Of a stretch of 64,000 nucleotides of DNA, positions 39,737 through 53,466 are shown piece after piece (position 1 is the stretch's first letter; each line of letters starts with the position of its first letter). Under the pieces are notes generated by a model, which searched no databases, had not been told where the DNA came from, and saw only the letters and a program-made list of their open reading frames with translations. This DNA is from Molossus alvarezi (Eukaryota; Chordata; Mammalia; Chiroptera; Molossidae), in contig CM073885.1 of the NCBI GenBank assembly GCA_037176705.1, forward strand, positions 167,080,290-167,144,289, in the 5' to 3' direction. The position numbers were made by a program, and so were the translations under genes.

Positions 39737-40461
39737 GATAAGCAACTATTTACCAATACTTTTTAGTGGACCAATAGTATTCCATCAAATAAATGCACCA
39801 TAATTCATTAATTCAGTCCCTCACTATTTCACGTATGAGTTACTTTTGATTATACAGAAATGTAATCGGTTTTCACTGAATAACATACAACTTTGTATAT
39901 GTGGTAGACTATATCCTACGAGTAAAAAAACCATAGAGTTGAATTTTTATATTAATTAATTATATTTTAAAACATTTGATTAAAACTTTAAGTTACTCTT
40001 CAAAAATATATCATTTTGCAAACAGTACATATGATGATGTCTATATTTTGTATGATTGCCAAACACTAAATATTTAATTATATTTTCATATTTTTCAATT
40101 GAAAAGTTAAAGTAGCAGCTAACTGTATATTTTTCATGTCTATAATACTAAGGAGGGTAACTTGCTTTTTTATGTGTGCCTTGTTCAAGTGTTTTTCTGT
40201 GTGTGTGTGTGTCAGGGTATATGCATTTTCTATTTGTGCTATTTTGCTTGGTTTAAAGTTTCTAGTGCTTTTTTTTTCTTATTGATATTTTAAAGCATTG
40301 AGGGAGTTTGTAAAATCTATTTTGAATATTGCAAAGATTTTCTCCACTTTTTAATTAGCTTTTTGTTATTTTTTGTCATATTTTCACAACTAAAAATTCT
40401 TAGGCTGTACATAGTTATACCCACCAACTATATCCTTTATAGTTTTTTGTTATCATTTTTT
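39737..40461 (+). other. AT-rich sequence with a short TG repeat
   Basis: No exon or clear mobile element. A (TG)n run of about 8 units lies at 40197-40213. Confidence 0.45.
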
Positions 40462-40975
40462 CCCAGAGTGATATTTTCCCCAGGTTAATTGAGATATAAA
40501 TAAATATAACATTTTGCAACTGTAAGGTATACAATGTGATGATTTGGTATATGTATATATTGTAAAATGATTACTACAATAAGGTAAGTTAACACATCCA
40601 TCACCTCACATAGTTACCTTGTGTGTAGTATATGTGTGTTTGTGTGTGTGTGTGTCTGTAGTGAAAACATTTAAGATCAACTCTCTTAGTAACTTTCTAG
40701 TATACAATTCTGTTAACTATAGTCACTAGGCTATACATTATTATAGAAATTATTCATCTGATAACTGTTTCCTTCATTTTCTCACCCCCTGGATCCTGAC
40801 AACACCACTCTACCAGCTCTTTCTATAGTTCGGCTTTTATAGATTCCATAAAGAGAGGTCATACAGTATGTCTTTCTCTGACTTATTTCCCTTAGAATAA
40901 TGCCCTCAAGTTTTATCCATTTTGTTGCAAAAAGCAGGGGTTTCTATTTTATGGTTGAATGAATAACATTCACGT

Positions 40976-41006
<31 letters not shown>

Positions 41007-42215
41007 ATCATATATTTTCTTCATCCATTCATTGATGGAAATGTTGGTTCCTTATATGTCTTGGCCCTTGTAAGTAATGCTGTAATGAACATAGATGGAG
41101 GTACAGATATCTTTTTTAGATACTGATTTTATTTCCTTCAGGTATATACCCAGACATAAGGTTGCTGGGTCATATGGTGGTTTTCTGAAGAGCCTTCACA
41201 TTGTTTTTGTAATGACTGTACCAAGTTATATTTTCACCAATGGTGTGCAAGGTTTTTCTTTTCTACACTTCCTCCCAAACTTTTATCTCTTACCATCTGG
41301 ATAATAGCCATTCTTACAGGTGTGAGGTGATGTCTTGCCATGTTTTTGATGTTCATTTTCCCGATGACTAGTGATAACAAGCACAATTGCATGTATCTGT
41401 TGGCCATTTGAATATCTTCTCTGAAAAAATGTCTATTCAGGTTATCTGTCCATTTTTTACTTATATTTTCAAAAATAATAGTTATAAGAATTTCTTATCT
41501 AGTTTGGATATTAACCCCTTATCAGAAATATTTTCTCCCTTTCTGTATGTTGCCCGTTAATTTTGTTGATATTTTCTTTTGTTATAAAGAAATTATTTTA
41601 GTTTGATGTGGACTCACTTTTTTATTTTTTATTTTGTTGCTTGTGCTTTTGGTGTCACATCCAAATAATCATTACCAAGATCAATTTCAAGGAGATTTTT
41701 CCCAGTTTTCTTCTAGGAATTTTATAGAATCAGTTCTTATGTTTATATCTTAAATTCATTTTGAGTTAATTTTTGTTAATGGTGTAAGATAAGGATCTGA
41801 CTTCATTCTTTTGCATGTGAATATTCTTTTCTCAACACCATGTATTAAAGAGACTGTTCTTTCTCCAATGAGTATACTTGGCTTTCTTATCATATACTAG
41901 TTGACCATAGAACATGGGTTTATTTCTGAGCTCTGTATTCTATTCCATTGATCTGTGTTTCTGTTTTTATACCAGTAGCACACTGTTTTGATTGATATAG
42001 CTTTATAATATGGTTAGAAATCAGGAATTATGATGCCTCCAGCTTTGTTCTTCTTCTCAAGATTGCTTTGCTATTTGGGGTCTTTTGCTTTATATAGAAT
42101 TTTAGTTTTTTCCCCCCATTTCTATTAATGCCATTGGAATTTGACAGGGGTTGCATCAAATCTTTAGGTTGCTTTGGGTAGTATGGACTTTTTAATAATA
42201 CTAATGCTTCCAGTG
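40462..42215 (-). mobile_element. Ancient L1M-type 3' end with ORF2 remnant
   Basis: In antisense. The 3' UTR (about 40462-40800) carries the AATTGAGATATAAATAAATATAAC-type start and AAAATGATTACTACAATAAG, a pattern shared by mammalian L1M subfamilies. It is followed by the ORF2 C-terminal region (GGTATATACCCAGACATAAG, then TCTCCTTGAAATTGATCTTGG on the reverse). Divergence is high and no long frame survives. TG-rich microsatellites interrupt it at about 40630-40655 and 40975-41006. Confidence 0.82.
40975..41007. repeat. (GT)n microsatellite
   Basis: About 14 near-continuous GT units (with one TTT interruption) inside the ancient L1. A shorter GT run occurs at about 40633-40655. Confidence 0.9.
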
Positions 42216-42571
42216 TGAATCCGTATGACTACTTCCAGCTGACCTGTCTTACTAGCTTGCTGTTACATAGGCATTTCTCCCTCAGGCACAATAAATTATA
42301 TTCATCTTGTGGGATTGACAAGTTTGGCTTAAGACTTCACTGATGCTTCTCCAACTCTGATTTTGTGCCTTGTTTTTGAAGAGTATTCCCAGCCTCTGAG
42401 CACTTCATTTTCTTTAGGTTTTGGTTGTCTGATTTTTCTATTCACTATATACTTGAAAGTTATGTCCTTGAACCCAGTCCTTTGGCCATCACTCTCTAAT
42501 TCTTTCTAAAGTTGGTTCTGATTTGGGAATCAAGGGGTTTGCCTAAAGGCTACAGTGTAGAGCAAGTTCAG

Positions 42572-43222
42572 TGCCTGTATTAATTTGTTATGTCTACTGT
42601 AAAAAACTATGACAAAGTTCGTGGCTTTAAATAGCAGAAATTAATTTTCTCCCAGTTCTGGAAGCCAAAAGTTTGAAGTCAGTGTCCCTGTGCCAAAATC
42701 AAGATATTGGAAAGGTTACTCCCCCTCTGAAGCCTTTAGGAGAGAATCTGTTTTCTTGCCTCTTTAAGTTTCTAGTGATTATAGCATATGTTTGTGGTCA
42801 CATCAGTCTCTGCCTCCATGGTCACATTGCCTCTTCTGTCTGTGTGAAATCTCTCTCTGTCTTACTTTTTTTTTTTGTAAAAAAAAGGTATCTGAAAATA
42901 TTTTTATTTATTTATTTTATTAACTTATTTTTGTTACAAATGTATCTCCTTTTTCCCCTATTGACACCCTCCTCCTGCTCCTGCTCTCCCCGCCCTTGGC
43001 ACTGTTGTCTATGTCCATTGGTTATGCATATATGCCTATAAGTTCTTTGGTTTAAACATTTGTGATTCTGTTTAGTGCCCTTCCAGATCATTCAGGTTAA
43101 TCACTCAATATCAGATTGTCAATTTAATCACATCTGCATAGGCTTTGCCATATAAGATAACAGGTTTTACAGGTTTTAGGGATTAGAACCTGGTATCTAG
43201 GGGGCACTATTCAACCTACTAT
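42572..43222 (-). mobile_element. MaLR (MLT1-like) LTR split by an L1 fragment
   Basis: In antisense, GCAGAAATTAATTTTCTCCC with AGTTCTGGAAGCC corresponds to the 3' end of MLT1-type LTRs. After the inserted L1 fragment it resumes with TTTGTGATTCTGTTTAGTGC, CACATCTGCATAGGCTTTGCC and the GATTAGAACCTGGTATCTAG end. It has no coding capacity and is an old retrovirus-like LTR. Confidence 0.75.
42875..43060 (-). mobile_element. L1 3' UTR fragment inside the MaLR LTR
   Basis: From the T/A-rich tail through TTGTTACAAATGTATCTCC to AAGTTCTTTGG, typical of the bat L1/HAL1 3' UTR in antisense. It interrupts the LTR between CTGTCTTAC and AAACATTTGTGATTCTG. The exact target duplication is unclear. Confidence 0.8.
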
Positions 43223-45932
43223 AATGAACAACGCTGAAATCAAATGACACTACATCTAACCCAGATCCAGCATTCATTAGCTGTGTGGAGCTAGGTGATA
43301 ATGAAAACTGTTTGCATTTTAGTTTCATCATCTGAAAAAATGGGCTTAAGAATTTATATCTGATATGGTTACTGTCAGCCACAAGTAAGAAAATGCATGC
43401 AAAACAGTCATCAAAGCACATGCCTCATAATGCAACCATAAATGTGTAGTTCTTACAGTGTGGTTAAGATTGAAAGGAAATGTTGGATCAAATTGTAGAC
43501 AGGCTGAAATACTATGCTGAGGAATTTAATACCACCATGTAGCGGGAGGGTGGTCATTGGGGCACACAGGAATCATTTCAGTTTTTTTATACAAATGAAT
43601 CAGAAGATAATAGAAGTGATTAAAATTAAATCTGGTGTATGAGTGTAGACAGGATTGAGAAAGAAAGAAAGCTGCAAGAACGTTTGTTGAAATAACTGAG
43701 GGGAGTTTATTGACATAAGCCAGAGAAAAATAGTGTCTCTGAAAAGTAAAGTCCTTGTATGTCTTACCTGGGCCCTAAACGTCAGGTCAACAGAGGCAAT
43801 GCCATTCTTTTTGACCATGTATCATGAATGATTGCTTCTCTAGGGCACTAAAGAAGAATTTTCTGCTCTGTTTGTAACAATACACTGTGAATTATTAGCA
43901 GGCATAAAGGGAAAAGGGTGGGTCTCTAAAAGGGAATAGAGAAATTCACGAAAATAAAGGATGCCATTTAGAAAAAAATGAAAACAAGTTATCGCTTTAG
44001 GAAAAAAGTAAATGTAACTTTTGTTTCTGAGGTTGACATCATATCTTTGATGGCAGTGAAAGAGAGTATAACACAATGTTATGGGAAGGATGTGCTAGAA
44101 AATAACATTACAGATCCCCAAAAAGCAAGGTCATTATATTAATGTTTAAGGGCATGACGTATTTATATCAGAGTTAAATCAGATAAGAACCATGACTAGA
44201 AGTCACTAGGAATGGTGGAGAAAGTATTTGGCTGTGATCAAGATGCCAGGGAGAAAATGGTATCATTTATGCTTTAGAATGTTTGTCGAGTAAGCTGTAT
44301 CAAGTGGAGGGGAGGGGAAGGAAGGTTGAGATGTAAAGAACTATTTAAAAAGTAATTTTTTTTTTTTTTTACTTTAGAATTATAATTTGTCTCAATAATA
44401 TCCTTTATGGCTGTCCTCACTTTTCCTATATTTAGCATTAATTTCATCAACTCTTTTCTGTGTTTATCCATCCGGGGTTATTTTCTTTCTCCTACGAGGT
44501 TATAAATCTCATAGAATCCACTGGCCTGAATTTTTTTATTTTAATATCTTTCCTAAATTTCCGCACTAAGAAAAGTGCTTTAAAAATGCTCTTTTTCTTT
44601 TTTTTCCTGAGTTTCTTTATAAAGCATCTTCCTAGTTAGCTAAATGCATCTCTAAACTATAATCTGTGTTCAAACCTCTTAATTTTATTTTAATGGAAAC
44701 ATTTCTTCACCTGTATCTGCTTGATTTAGTTTTATTTTCAGTTTGACATTTTAATTTTTATTATAAACCATATTAATTTAGTGTAATATTTTCAATCACC
44801 AAGAAATACTATAAAGTAGGTTTTTAAACTCCTATTTAAAATAAATTCACTAACTTGCACTACAACTTTTCTTTGAATTTTGAGATACTAAAATAAATTG
44901 TATAAAATTATAAGGTCTACATGAGGTTCAGTATAATAGTACAGAATGAGTTTTCATAGAGCAGAAAGGAAGGCTCTATTATCTCCTACATTTGTTATCT
45001 ATTCATTCAGTGGGCATAAAAATATCCATAAGTGAAGACTTCTGTTTCTTTATGGTGTGAAGTTTTTTGTTTAAATGTGATGCTTGTACTTTGCATTTTA
45101 AGAAGATATTAATTTACAGAATGATATGGCTTTAATGCAGCTATCCAAATGTCTCTGACTCTGAAACAGAAATTATTCCTGAGAGTTTATGATATTCAAA
45201 TTAAACCATGAAGTAGGAGCAGAGGTACTTTTCATTAATATGCTGTCTAGCACAGACCTTTTCTCCTACGTACTATTTACATCGATCTTACAAAGTCTAC
45301 CCTGTAGAACTGCAGCCATAATGAAATTCAAAATATAGCTCCTTGTTCTCATGTTTTTTGTTTTTTTGTTTTTCCAGTAAGGCTGCTATTTAGAACTAAT
45401 ATTCCTCAAGTTCTTCATGACATTATTATCCAAGAAGAATAGTTTTGCCTTAGTTATCAAGGGTGATAGGAAGATTGAATAAATACTGTGGCTTTTTAAA
45501 AAAGAGTTGTTTATGTTTTGTTCTGTTTTACGACCAAATTATGAAAGGATGGAAGATTATGGTCAGGGTTTAACATGATGAAGATCACAGAACAACTATT
45601 TTCATGCACAAATGGATAATATCTCTCAACATAGTATTTATTTTAGAAGTATTTATAAAAGAACATGAAATGAAAACCATTTTTCATTTTTAGGAAACCA
45701 TGCATAGTCTTGCATCTATAATAGGAACTAAATTATGTGTTTACCAATTCATAATCTAAATGTATGAGTTAAAGAAAGGTATTATGTTAATTCAATTATT
45801 TATTCTTTAAGTAATTTTTCTCTGGAGACTCTAGGTGATATATTTATTAATATATAATAGAAATTATATCTATTTTTCTACTTAAAACCTACCTTTAACT
45901 TGCCTATTTCAAAGAACAATACTGCAATATTT
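43223..45932 (+). other. Long stretch without recognised features
   Basis: AT-rich intronic-type sequence with T runs near 44350 and 44590. Frames on both strands are short and unconvincing. No SINE, L1 or exon can be supported. Confidence 0.5.
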
Positions 45933-45946
45933 AAGTGAATGCTGTT

Positions 45947-46209
45947 TTTTTTTGTTTTTGTTTTTTTTTATCCTCACCAGAGGACATTTTTCCATTTTTT
46001 GTTCAGGTAGAGTGGGAGGGAGAGAGAGGAACAGAGAGAGAGAGAGAAACATCGATGTGAAAGGAACACATCGAGTGGCTGCCACCCGCACAACCAACCA
46101 GGGCCGGGGACAAACTGCAACCGAGGTACATGCCCTTAGCGGGAACCGAACCCGGGTCTCTCAGGACCGCAGGCCGACGCTCTAACCGCTGAGCCAAATC
46201 GGCCAGGGC
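45947..46209 (-). mobile_element. VES SINE, hairpin-tailed, little diverged
   Basis: In antisense, the head is GCCCTGGCCGATTTGGCTCAG and the tail inverted repeat is TCCTCTGGTGAGGA. Perfect 14-bp duplications (AAGTGAATGCTGTT) lie at 45933-45946 and 46210-46223. Confidence 0.95.
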
Positions 46210-46223
46210 AAGTGAATGCTGTT

Positions 46224-46895
46224 AATGAAAATTGGGGGAAATGCCAAGATTATAAGTAAAGTCTGACTTTGATCTTATTGTTATCATATGTGTGTGTGTG
46301 AGTGTATCTTTTAGTTTATGATATTATACTATATCATATATATTTTTATAAATAGCATTACATTTTGAGAACAAGTTGAGATTTAAGTAATAATAAAAAT
46401 TATTTTAAGGAAGTCCAAGCAATATTAATGATCTCATTGGAAATGTACTAATTTGGTAAACTTTGTTTTATTAGACTAATTTTTTATTTACTCATAATTA
46501 TTCTCATTTGTATGAAGTAATTCCATTTTATTATTATTCAGAATAAAATAATTAAAAGTAGTTCTTAAATTTCTACAATCATAAGATTAAAAGTGAAAGT
46601 ATATATAGACTTTTTTTTAGGCAACTAAATACATTTAGATATTTTATTTGTTGTATAATGCCACAAGTAATGCAGTTTCTGGGATAATAAAGTTTGGGTT
46701 TATATTGAAGGTTTTAAAAACTATCATCATTGATATTTTTTTTGCAATTGTCTCCATATATCTAGTCAAATTGTTATAAGATGTAGTGACTACATGTAGA
46801 GCTTTATAAATGTGCTAACTATATTCATAAGATCATTTATAGTCTCTAAGAAATGTTATTTTTGAAGGCATGTTGAAATGTAATTTAAGATATAT
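46224..46895 (+). other. No feature recognised
   Basis: AT-rich, with a short (TG)n at about 46290-46301. Confidence 0.45.
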
Positions 46896-47275
46896 TTCTT
46901 CAAAAAGACAAATGCCGTATAATTTTACTTATATGAGGGATATAAAAAAACAAAACAAATGCATATGCAAAACAGAAACAAACTCATAGATATAAAGAAC
47001 TAATTGATGGTTGACAGGTGGGAAGAGTGGTTGGGGTAAACACAGAAAAGGGATTAAGATATATAAATTTCCAGTTATAAAAACAGTCACAGGGATATAA
47101 AATACAGAATATGGAATATAGTTAATAATATTATAATAACTATGGTGTCAGATGGGTATTAGACTTATGGGGTTAATTACTTCATAAGTTATATAAATGT
47201 TTAATCACTACATTGTACACCTGGAACTAATATAATATTGTATGTAACTGTAATTGAAAAACATTTTAAGATAAA
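46896..47275 (+). mobile_element. L1M-type 3' UTR, plus strand
   Basis: Carries ACTTATATGAGGGATATAAA, AACTCATAGATATAAAGAAC, TTCCAGTTATAAAAACAGTC and CACCTGGAACTAATATAATA, the recognisable order of an L1MA/L1MB-like 3' UTR. It is 5'-truncated with no coding part. Confidence 0.78.
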
Positions 47276-47279
47276 CACA

Positions 47280-47995
47280 TTTGGTTGATTTCTGATCAGC
47301 AGCCCCTATTTTAATTAAATATTTTAAGTGAAAAAGAGACTTGTTATAAAAAGTATTTTAAGCAAGTAAAGGAAGGGGATGAAAGAATTTTAAAACTTAG
47401 AAATACAGATGACATAATTTTAAACTTAGGAATCATTTAAAACAGAATATAAGGACTGTAACAAAGGTGTAGTGTTATCTGAGCACAATGGTGGGAGGCT
47501 TGATAGTGCACCAAATAAAAACAAACGAAAAACACATTATGATAAAAGTAATTTTGAGCTGGCTTTAAATAGCTATACAGAATTTCCCCAAGCAATGATA
47601 AAGTGGTGGTTATACCCATCACAGAGTAATAATGAGCATTAATTTTATAATATAAAATCTTAATAAATCAGAGCAAGTGGTTAGCAGGGAGATATTTGAT
47701 TCCCAGATTCAGTCCTTGGTGCCTGGAGGGGTGGTAGGACCTCAAACAGAAATGAAGATCTCTTGAGAAGGAGATATTTCGCAAGACAAAAGATAAGAAA
47801 TGCAAGAAAGAAAAATTATATCTGAGGGAAACATTAAATTGTATGGAGTAATGTTTATTATCAAGAGTGTATTCCCCGTGACCACTGGAGATCACTGATG
47901 CCAAAAAGATAATGTAGTCACTCAGCTTTAAGAGAAGAACATAACTATAGAATCTGGAAGGGTAACTTTTTTTAATGTAGTGGGACTAGAAAAGG
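47280..47995 (+). other. No feature recognised
   Basis: AT-rich sequence between two L1-derived segments, with no supported exon. Confidence 0.45.
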
Positions 47996-48604
47996 GAAAG
48001 AAGAACCCCATTTGCAATAGCATAAAAAAAAATAGCTAGGAAAAACTTTAACCAAGGATATGAAAGACCTGTAATTGAAAACTTATAAGACACCAAAGAA
48101 AGAAATCACAGAAGGCACAAATAAGTGGCAGAATATACCATGATCATGGATAGAAAGTATTAACATCATTAAAATGTCCATGCTACCCAAAAGAGATCTA
48201 TAAACTCAATGCAATTTCTATCAAGATACCAATGGTATATTTCACAGAATTAGAACAAATATTCCAAAAATTTATATGGAACCACAAAAGACCCCAAATA
48301 GGCATAGCAAACTTGAGAAACAAGAACAAAGTTGAAGGAAATCTACCTGATATCAAACTATATAATAAGGCCATAGTAACCAAAAAAGCTTAGTACTGGC
48401 ATACAAACAGACATAGAGATGAATGGAACAGAATAGAGAACCTAGAAATAAACACATGCATTTATGGTCAATTAGTATTTGACAAAGAAGGCAAGAACAT
48501 ACAATGGGGTAAAGACAGTCTGTTCAATAAATGGTGTTGGGAAAATAGGACAGATACATACAAAAAATAAAATTCTTACAACAGACACAAGAATAAACTC
48601 AAGA

Positions 48605-51128
48605 TTTCCGGTCAAGATGGTAGTGCAGATAAATGCAATACTCAAATCCTTCCACAACCACATCAAAAATACAACTAAACTACAGAATAACCATCATTCA
48701 GAACCCCCTGAAATCTAGCTGGATGGAAGTCCTACAATGAAGGATTTAAAGAAAAAACCTCATCCAGACTGGTAAGAGGAACAGAGACATTGAATGGGCT
48801 GATCCCAACTCACATGTGGTGGTTTAAAATTATGAGGCATATCTTGGCTATGGGGGTCCCCACTGAAGAAAGAGGGGTCCAGCCCAGGGTTCCAGTGCCA
48901 GAAAGAGAAGTCCCCATAATTTCTGGTTAAACAGCAGGGATTGAAACTGAGGGAGACAGAGTGCCTCTGAAGTCCCAGGCAATTCCTCTCAAAGGAAGTC
49001 CACACATGGACTTATTCTGTCTTACTTCCTCTGAGCTCTAGTGCTGGGACAGCAACTTGAAAGGTACCAGGGACATACAGAGAGGAACTGAATTATCTGG
49101 TACCAGGGTGAGAGCTGAGGTGGTAGCTTTCTGCTGGACAGAAGTGCTCCTTTCTTAAACATCCCCCAGCTCCCAGAGAGCTGAAAGGAGGCACCATTTC
49201 TGAATCTCCATCAACCTGGCTATCACCATTCACCCCACCCTGGTGATTCTCTGAGACCCCACCTCACCTAACTTGTGGGCCCACCTAAACATTTTTAGTG
49301 GTTTTTCTGTACAATTGGCCTCTCTTGTCTCATGCTTTGGACTTTCCTAAAATCTCTCAAACAGAATCTGGTCTCTGCATACCCCTTACCTCTTGCTATG
49401 TGGTCACAGGCCTGGCACTAGTGGCAGCCTACCTTGGTTCACAGTTTGGCCTCTTCTGGGTACCTCCAAGCTCAACACAGTAGCAGCCATCTACAGATCT
49501 CTCTCTAGCTTATATGAGGTGGCCCTGGAAGGAACACAGGTAGTGGCTGACTTTGAACATCTCAGGAGGCCCTAGAGCAAATGCACCCAGTGGACAGCTT
49601 CAGACTTCACCAGATTACAACCCTACCACTTCCATGAGCAAAACACTCTAGGAACAGACTCCATGAGCATCAAAGCCCCACTGAAGCAAGTCCTGTTCTG
49701 TAGAGTTCACTCCTGGATGGCAACTCCTCTGCTATAGTAAAAAACCAGTCCTTACAGGTGATTGGCCTGAGAGTCACTTCCTCTTGGTGATGCCAACAGC
49801 AATGAAGGCTCAACTACAAAATGACAGGTGCATACAGCCTACACAGGGGTGCAAATGAGGCACCCAGATCAGGTGACTATGGAGGCTGCACCACTTGGCC
49901 TTACAGGACACCTACTATGCAAGGCAACTCTACCAGGTCTGGAAGATGCAGCAGCTCTACCTAATGCAGAGAAACAAACATAGGGAAGTAGCCAAAATGC
50001 AAATACAAAGAAACAGGTCCCAAATGAAAAGACAGGAGAAATCTCTAGGAAAACAACTAAATGCAACGAAGGCAAGCAAACTGCCAGATACAGAGTTCAG
50101 ACAATGATTTTAACGATGCTCAACTTGATGAGTACTTCAATGGCATGAAAAAAAAACACAGAAACCATAGGAAAGAACCAGTCAAATATGAAGGCTACCC
50201 TACTGAAATGAATACTAATTTACAGGGAATCAGCAGTAGAGTAGATGATGCCAAGAATCAAATGAACAATTTGAATATAAGGTAGCAAAAAACCCCCAAT
50301 CAGAACAGCATAAAGGAAAAGGAATAAAAAATATGAAGATAGCGTAAGAAGCCTCTGGGACAATTTCAAGTGTACCAACATCACATTACCGGTGTACTAG
50401 AAGGAGGAGAGAGAGAGCGCAAGATATTAAAAACCTATTTGAAAAAAATAATAACAGAAAACTCCCCTAACTTGGTGAAGGAAATAGACATACAAGTCCA
50501 GGAAGCATGAAGAATCCCAAACAACATGAACCCAATGAGGCCCATACCAAGACACATCATAAATATAATGCAAAAGTTTAAAGACACAGAGAATAATTTT
50601 AAACACAGCAAAAGAAAAGCAGTAGTTTCCTTCAAGGGAGCTCCCATAAAATTATCAGATGATTTTTCAACAGAAACAATGGAGGCCAGCAGGAAATGGC
50701 AAAAATCTTCAAAGTGATGAAAAGCAAGGACCTACAACCAAGATTACTCAGCAAAGCTATCATTTAGAATAGAAGGATAAAGAGCTTTTCAGACAAGAAA
50801 AGGCTAAAAGAGTTCATCATGACCAAACCAGTATTACATGAAATGTTAAGGGGTCTTCTTTAATAATAATAATAAAAAGAAGAAGAAGAAGGATAAAAAA
50901 TATAAATAATGTAATGGCAATAAATATAATTGAATATAAAAATCAAAACAAACAGAACAGAAACAGACATAAATACAGATGACACTTTGAGAGTTGCTAG
51001 ATAGGAGGAGAGTTGGGTAAATGGATGAAAAAGATGAATGGATTTAGAAGTACAAATTGGTAATTACATAATAGTCATGGAGATGTAAAGTACAGCATAG
51101 GGAATATAGGGAATGCAGTCAATAGTTC
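48605..51128 (+). mobile_element. HAL1 (half-L1) retrotransposon, copy D
   Basis: Starts with TTCCGGTCAAGATGGTAGTG, the same 5' end as copies B and C. A 5' UTR of about 1.4 kb, an ORF1 relic (49997-50880) and an L1-like 3' UTR follow. There is no ORF2. The ends carry imperfect copies of the L1 target (AACTCAAGAT before, AGTTCAAAAT after). The 3' tail lacks a clear poly(A). The divergence is higher than in B and C. Confidence 0.78.
49997..50880 (+). pseudogene. HAL1 copy D ORF1 relic
   Basis: The start ATG at 49997 begins MQIQRNRSQMKRQEKSLGKQ, matching the ORF1 N-terminus of copies B and C. The later part (50526-50717) reads PMRPIPRHIINIMQKFKDTE and DFSTETMEASRKWQK, the RNA-binding and C-terminal region. 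Stops and frameshifts at about 50108, 50285 and 50395 break it. Confidence 0.72.
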
Positions 51129-51959
51129 AAAATGGATTAAAGACTTAAATATAAGACTCAAAACCATAAAAATCCTAGAAGAAAACATAGGCAGTAAAAT
51201 CTCAAACATTTCTCATAGTAATATTTTTCTGATATATCCCCTTGGGCAAGGGAAACAAAAGAAAAAATAAACAAATGTGACTACATCAAACTGAAATGTT
51301 TTTGCACAGCAAAGGAAACAATCAACAAAATGAAAAGACAACCCACTGAATGGAAGAACATATTCGCCAATGATACATGTGATAAAGGGTAAATATCTAA
51401 AATATATAAAGAACTTATACAACTCAACATCAAGAAAACAAACAGTTCAATTTAATTTATAAATGGGTAAAGGACCTGAATAGATGCCTCTCCAAAAAGG
51501 ACATGCAGATGAGCAATAGATATATAGATGCTCAACGTTAGTAATCATAAGAAAAATGCAAATAAAAGCCATAATGAGATATCACCTCACAGCTGTCAAA
51601 TGGCTACCATCAATAAACAACAAACAAGTGTTAGCAAGGATGTGGAGAAAAGGGGACCCTCGTACATTGTTGGTGGGAATGCAGATTGGTGCAGCCACTG
51701 GGAAAACAGTATGGAGTTTCCACACAAAACTAAAAATGGAACTGCCTTATGACCCAATGACTGCACTCCTGGGAATATATCTGAAGAAACCTGAAACACT
51801 AATTTGAAAGAACATTGACCCTCTATGTTCATTACAGCACTATTTACAATAGCCAAGATTTGGAAGCAGCCCAAATGCCCATCGGTAGCTGAGCGGATAT
51901 AAAAGCTGTGATACATTTGCACACTGGAATACTGCTTGGCATACCAGATGAAAACATTT

Positions 51960-53171
51960 ATGCCCTGTAGAGGAATATATCATCGAGAACCTCAAATGCC
52001 CTGACTATTTCTAGGCACAGTGTATAAAAACAACACAAGATAAATCTAGAATTTTATACTCAGCAAAATATTTTTTTAAAAATGAAGACGCAATAGAGAA
52101 ATTTACAGACAAATTGAGTTAACAGAATTTGTCACCTGCGGATTCACACTAAAGGAAATAATAAAGAAAATTTTAGAGCCGAAGGAAAATAATCCTAGAT
52201 AGAAATAAGGAAATAAATTAAAAACTGAAAAGCTGAAAGAAAAATATATGAATTAGTGTAAATGATTATTCACTATGTAAAATAATAATGTTTATGACCT
52301 TAATACATATAAATAGTATATTAATTAAAAGACACAAAATAAATAGCATCCAGTACCTCAGGATATCTGCTTCTCTATGAAAACAGGCAAATATCATCAA
52401 TATTTTCAGAACTCTTGAAATTAAATAAAGGCTAGCAGCAACCTAGGGATGTTTTTTTTAAATGATGTTTCTTTTGTACTTTTAATCCATTCTAATCTAT
52501 TCATAACATCTACAGTCAACTTGAAAACCACCAAACAGCCTTGTAATTTCTGTTGCTATGAAAACCAGCAGTTTAGTAGACACTGGAGGGGCAGAAAGGT
52601 TTTAGATCTCCCCAAAAGATCAATCCCCAGATAATTATCACTGTTTGACTGGCAGATTACTGAAAAACCTTTATTCTCAGGGTTCGTTTTTATTTGACCT
52701 GACTCACAGCTATGTGGACATCCTTATTCTCAAGCAAGTTGTTGAAAATAATCAGGTGCAATTATTTTAAGTTACCTGAGACCAATGCAAATTGTGGCAC
52801 ACAAGAATCTCATTAAAATACTCAAAAAAGAAACCTGGGGAATAAGGTCTGCTTGGGGCTTTGATATCATTCACAATATTCCTGGGAATCTAGAAGGCCA
52901 TGAATATATGCACAGGCTGTGTGGATGCCCAGAAAATACCTGAGCAGGGCTTGTACAATCAGGAAGTGAAGACAAAGGTAAGCAAACTCCTTACTGGAGT
53001 ACGGTAAGCATTCTTCAAAACAGACACAGAGCCCCTCAGTGAAGACTGGACACTGTATTGGTTCAATGAATTAAAGAAATGTCTATCCAGGTATTAGGTG
53101 ATGACAAAGCTAACCAAGCAGTCTTCAGTGGCTGCACACACCAATGAATGAAGTTTATAGAAAATTAGTTC
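51960..53171 (+). other. No feature recognised
   Basis: A-rich sequence near 51960-52250 may be remains of the L1 tail region. The remainder has no exon-like or repeat signal I can support. Confidence 0.45.
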
Positions 53172-53329
53172 AGCCCTGGCCGGTTGTTCAATGGTTAGAG
53201 CGTCGGCCTGTGGTCCAGAGAGTTCCAGGTTCGGTTCCCGCTAAGGGCAGGTACCTTGGTTGCAGTTTGTCCCCGGCCCTGGTTGGGTTGTGCGGGTGGC
53301 AGCCACTTGATGTGTCCCTTTCACGTCGA

Positions 53330-53375
<46 letters not shown>

Positions 53376-53466
53376 TCTCTTCCTCTCTCTCCCTCCCACT
53401 CTACCTGAACAAAAAATGAAAAAATATCCTTGGGTGAGGATAAAAAAAATAAATAAATAAAGGGAA
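53172..53466 (+). mobile_element. VES SINE with long (TC)n
   Basis: The head is GCCCTGGCCGGTTGTTCAATG, the B box GGTTCGGTTCCC, the body GTTTGTCCCCGGCCCTGGTT, an expanded (TC)n run at 53335-53368 and a hairpin tail ATCCTTGGGTGAGGAT followed by (AAAT)n. Confidence 0.92.
53335..53369. repeat. (TC)n microsatellite inside a SINE
   Basis: About 17 uninterrupted TC units, an expansion of the pyrimidine stretch normally found in the SINE body. Confidence 0.93.

Larger units (their letters stand above)
47998..51955 (+). mobile_element. L1 ORF2 3' portion, split by HAL1-D
   Basis: Plus-strand L1 ORF2 sequence runs from about 47998 to 48604 (matching CAATAGCATAAAAAAAAATA, then AATGGTGTTGGGAAAATAG), is interrupted, and resumes at about 51129 with AAAATGGATTAAAGACTTAA through CCATTACAGCACTATTTACA-type C-terminal sequence to about 51955. 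The two parts join in order, so HAL1-D inserted into an already present L1. The element is 5'-truncated, its 3' UTR is not clear, and many stops break the frame. Confidence 0.82.
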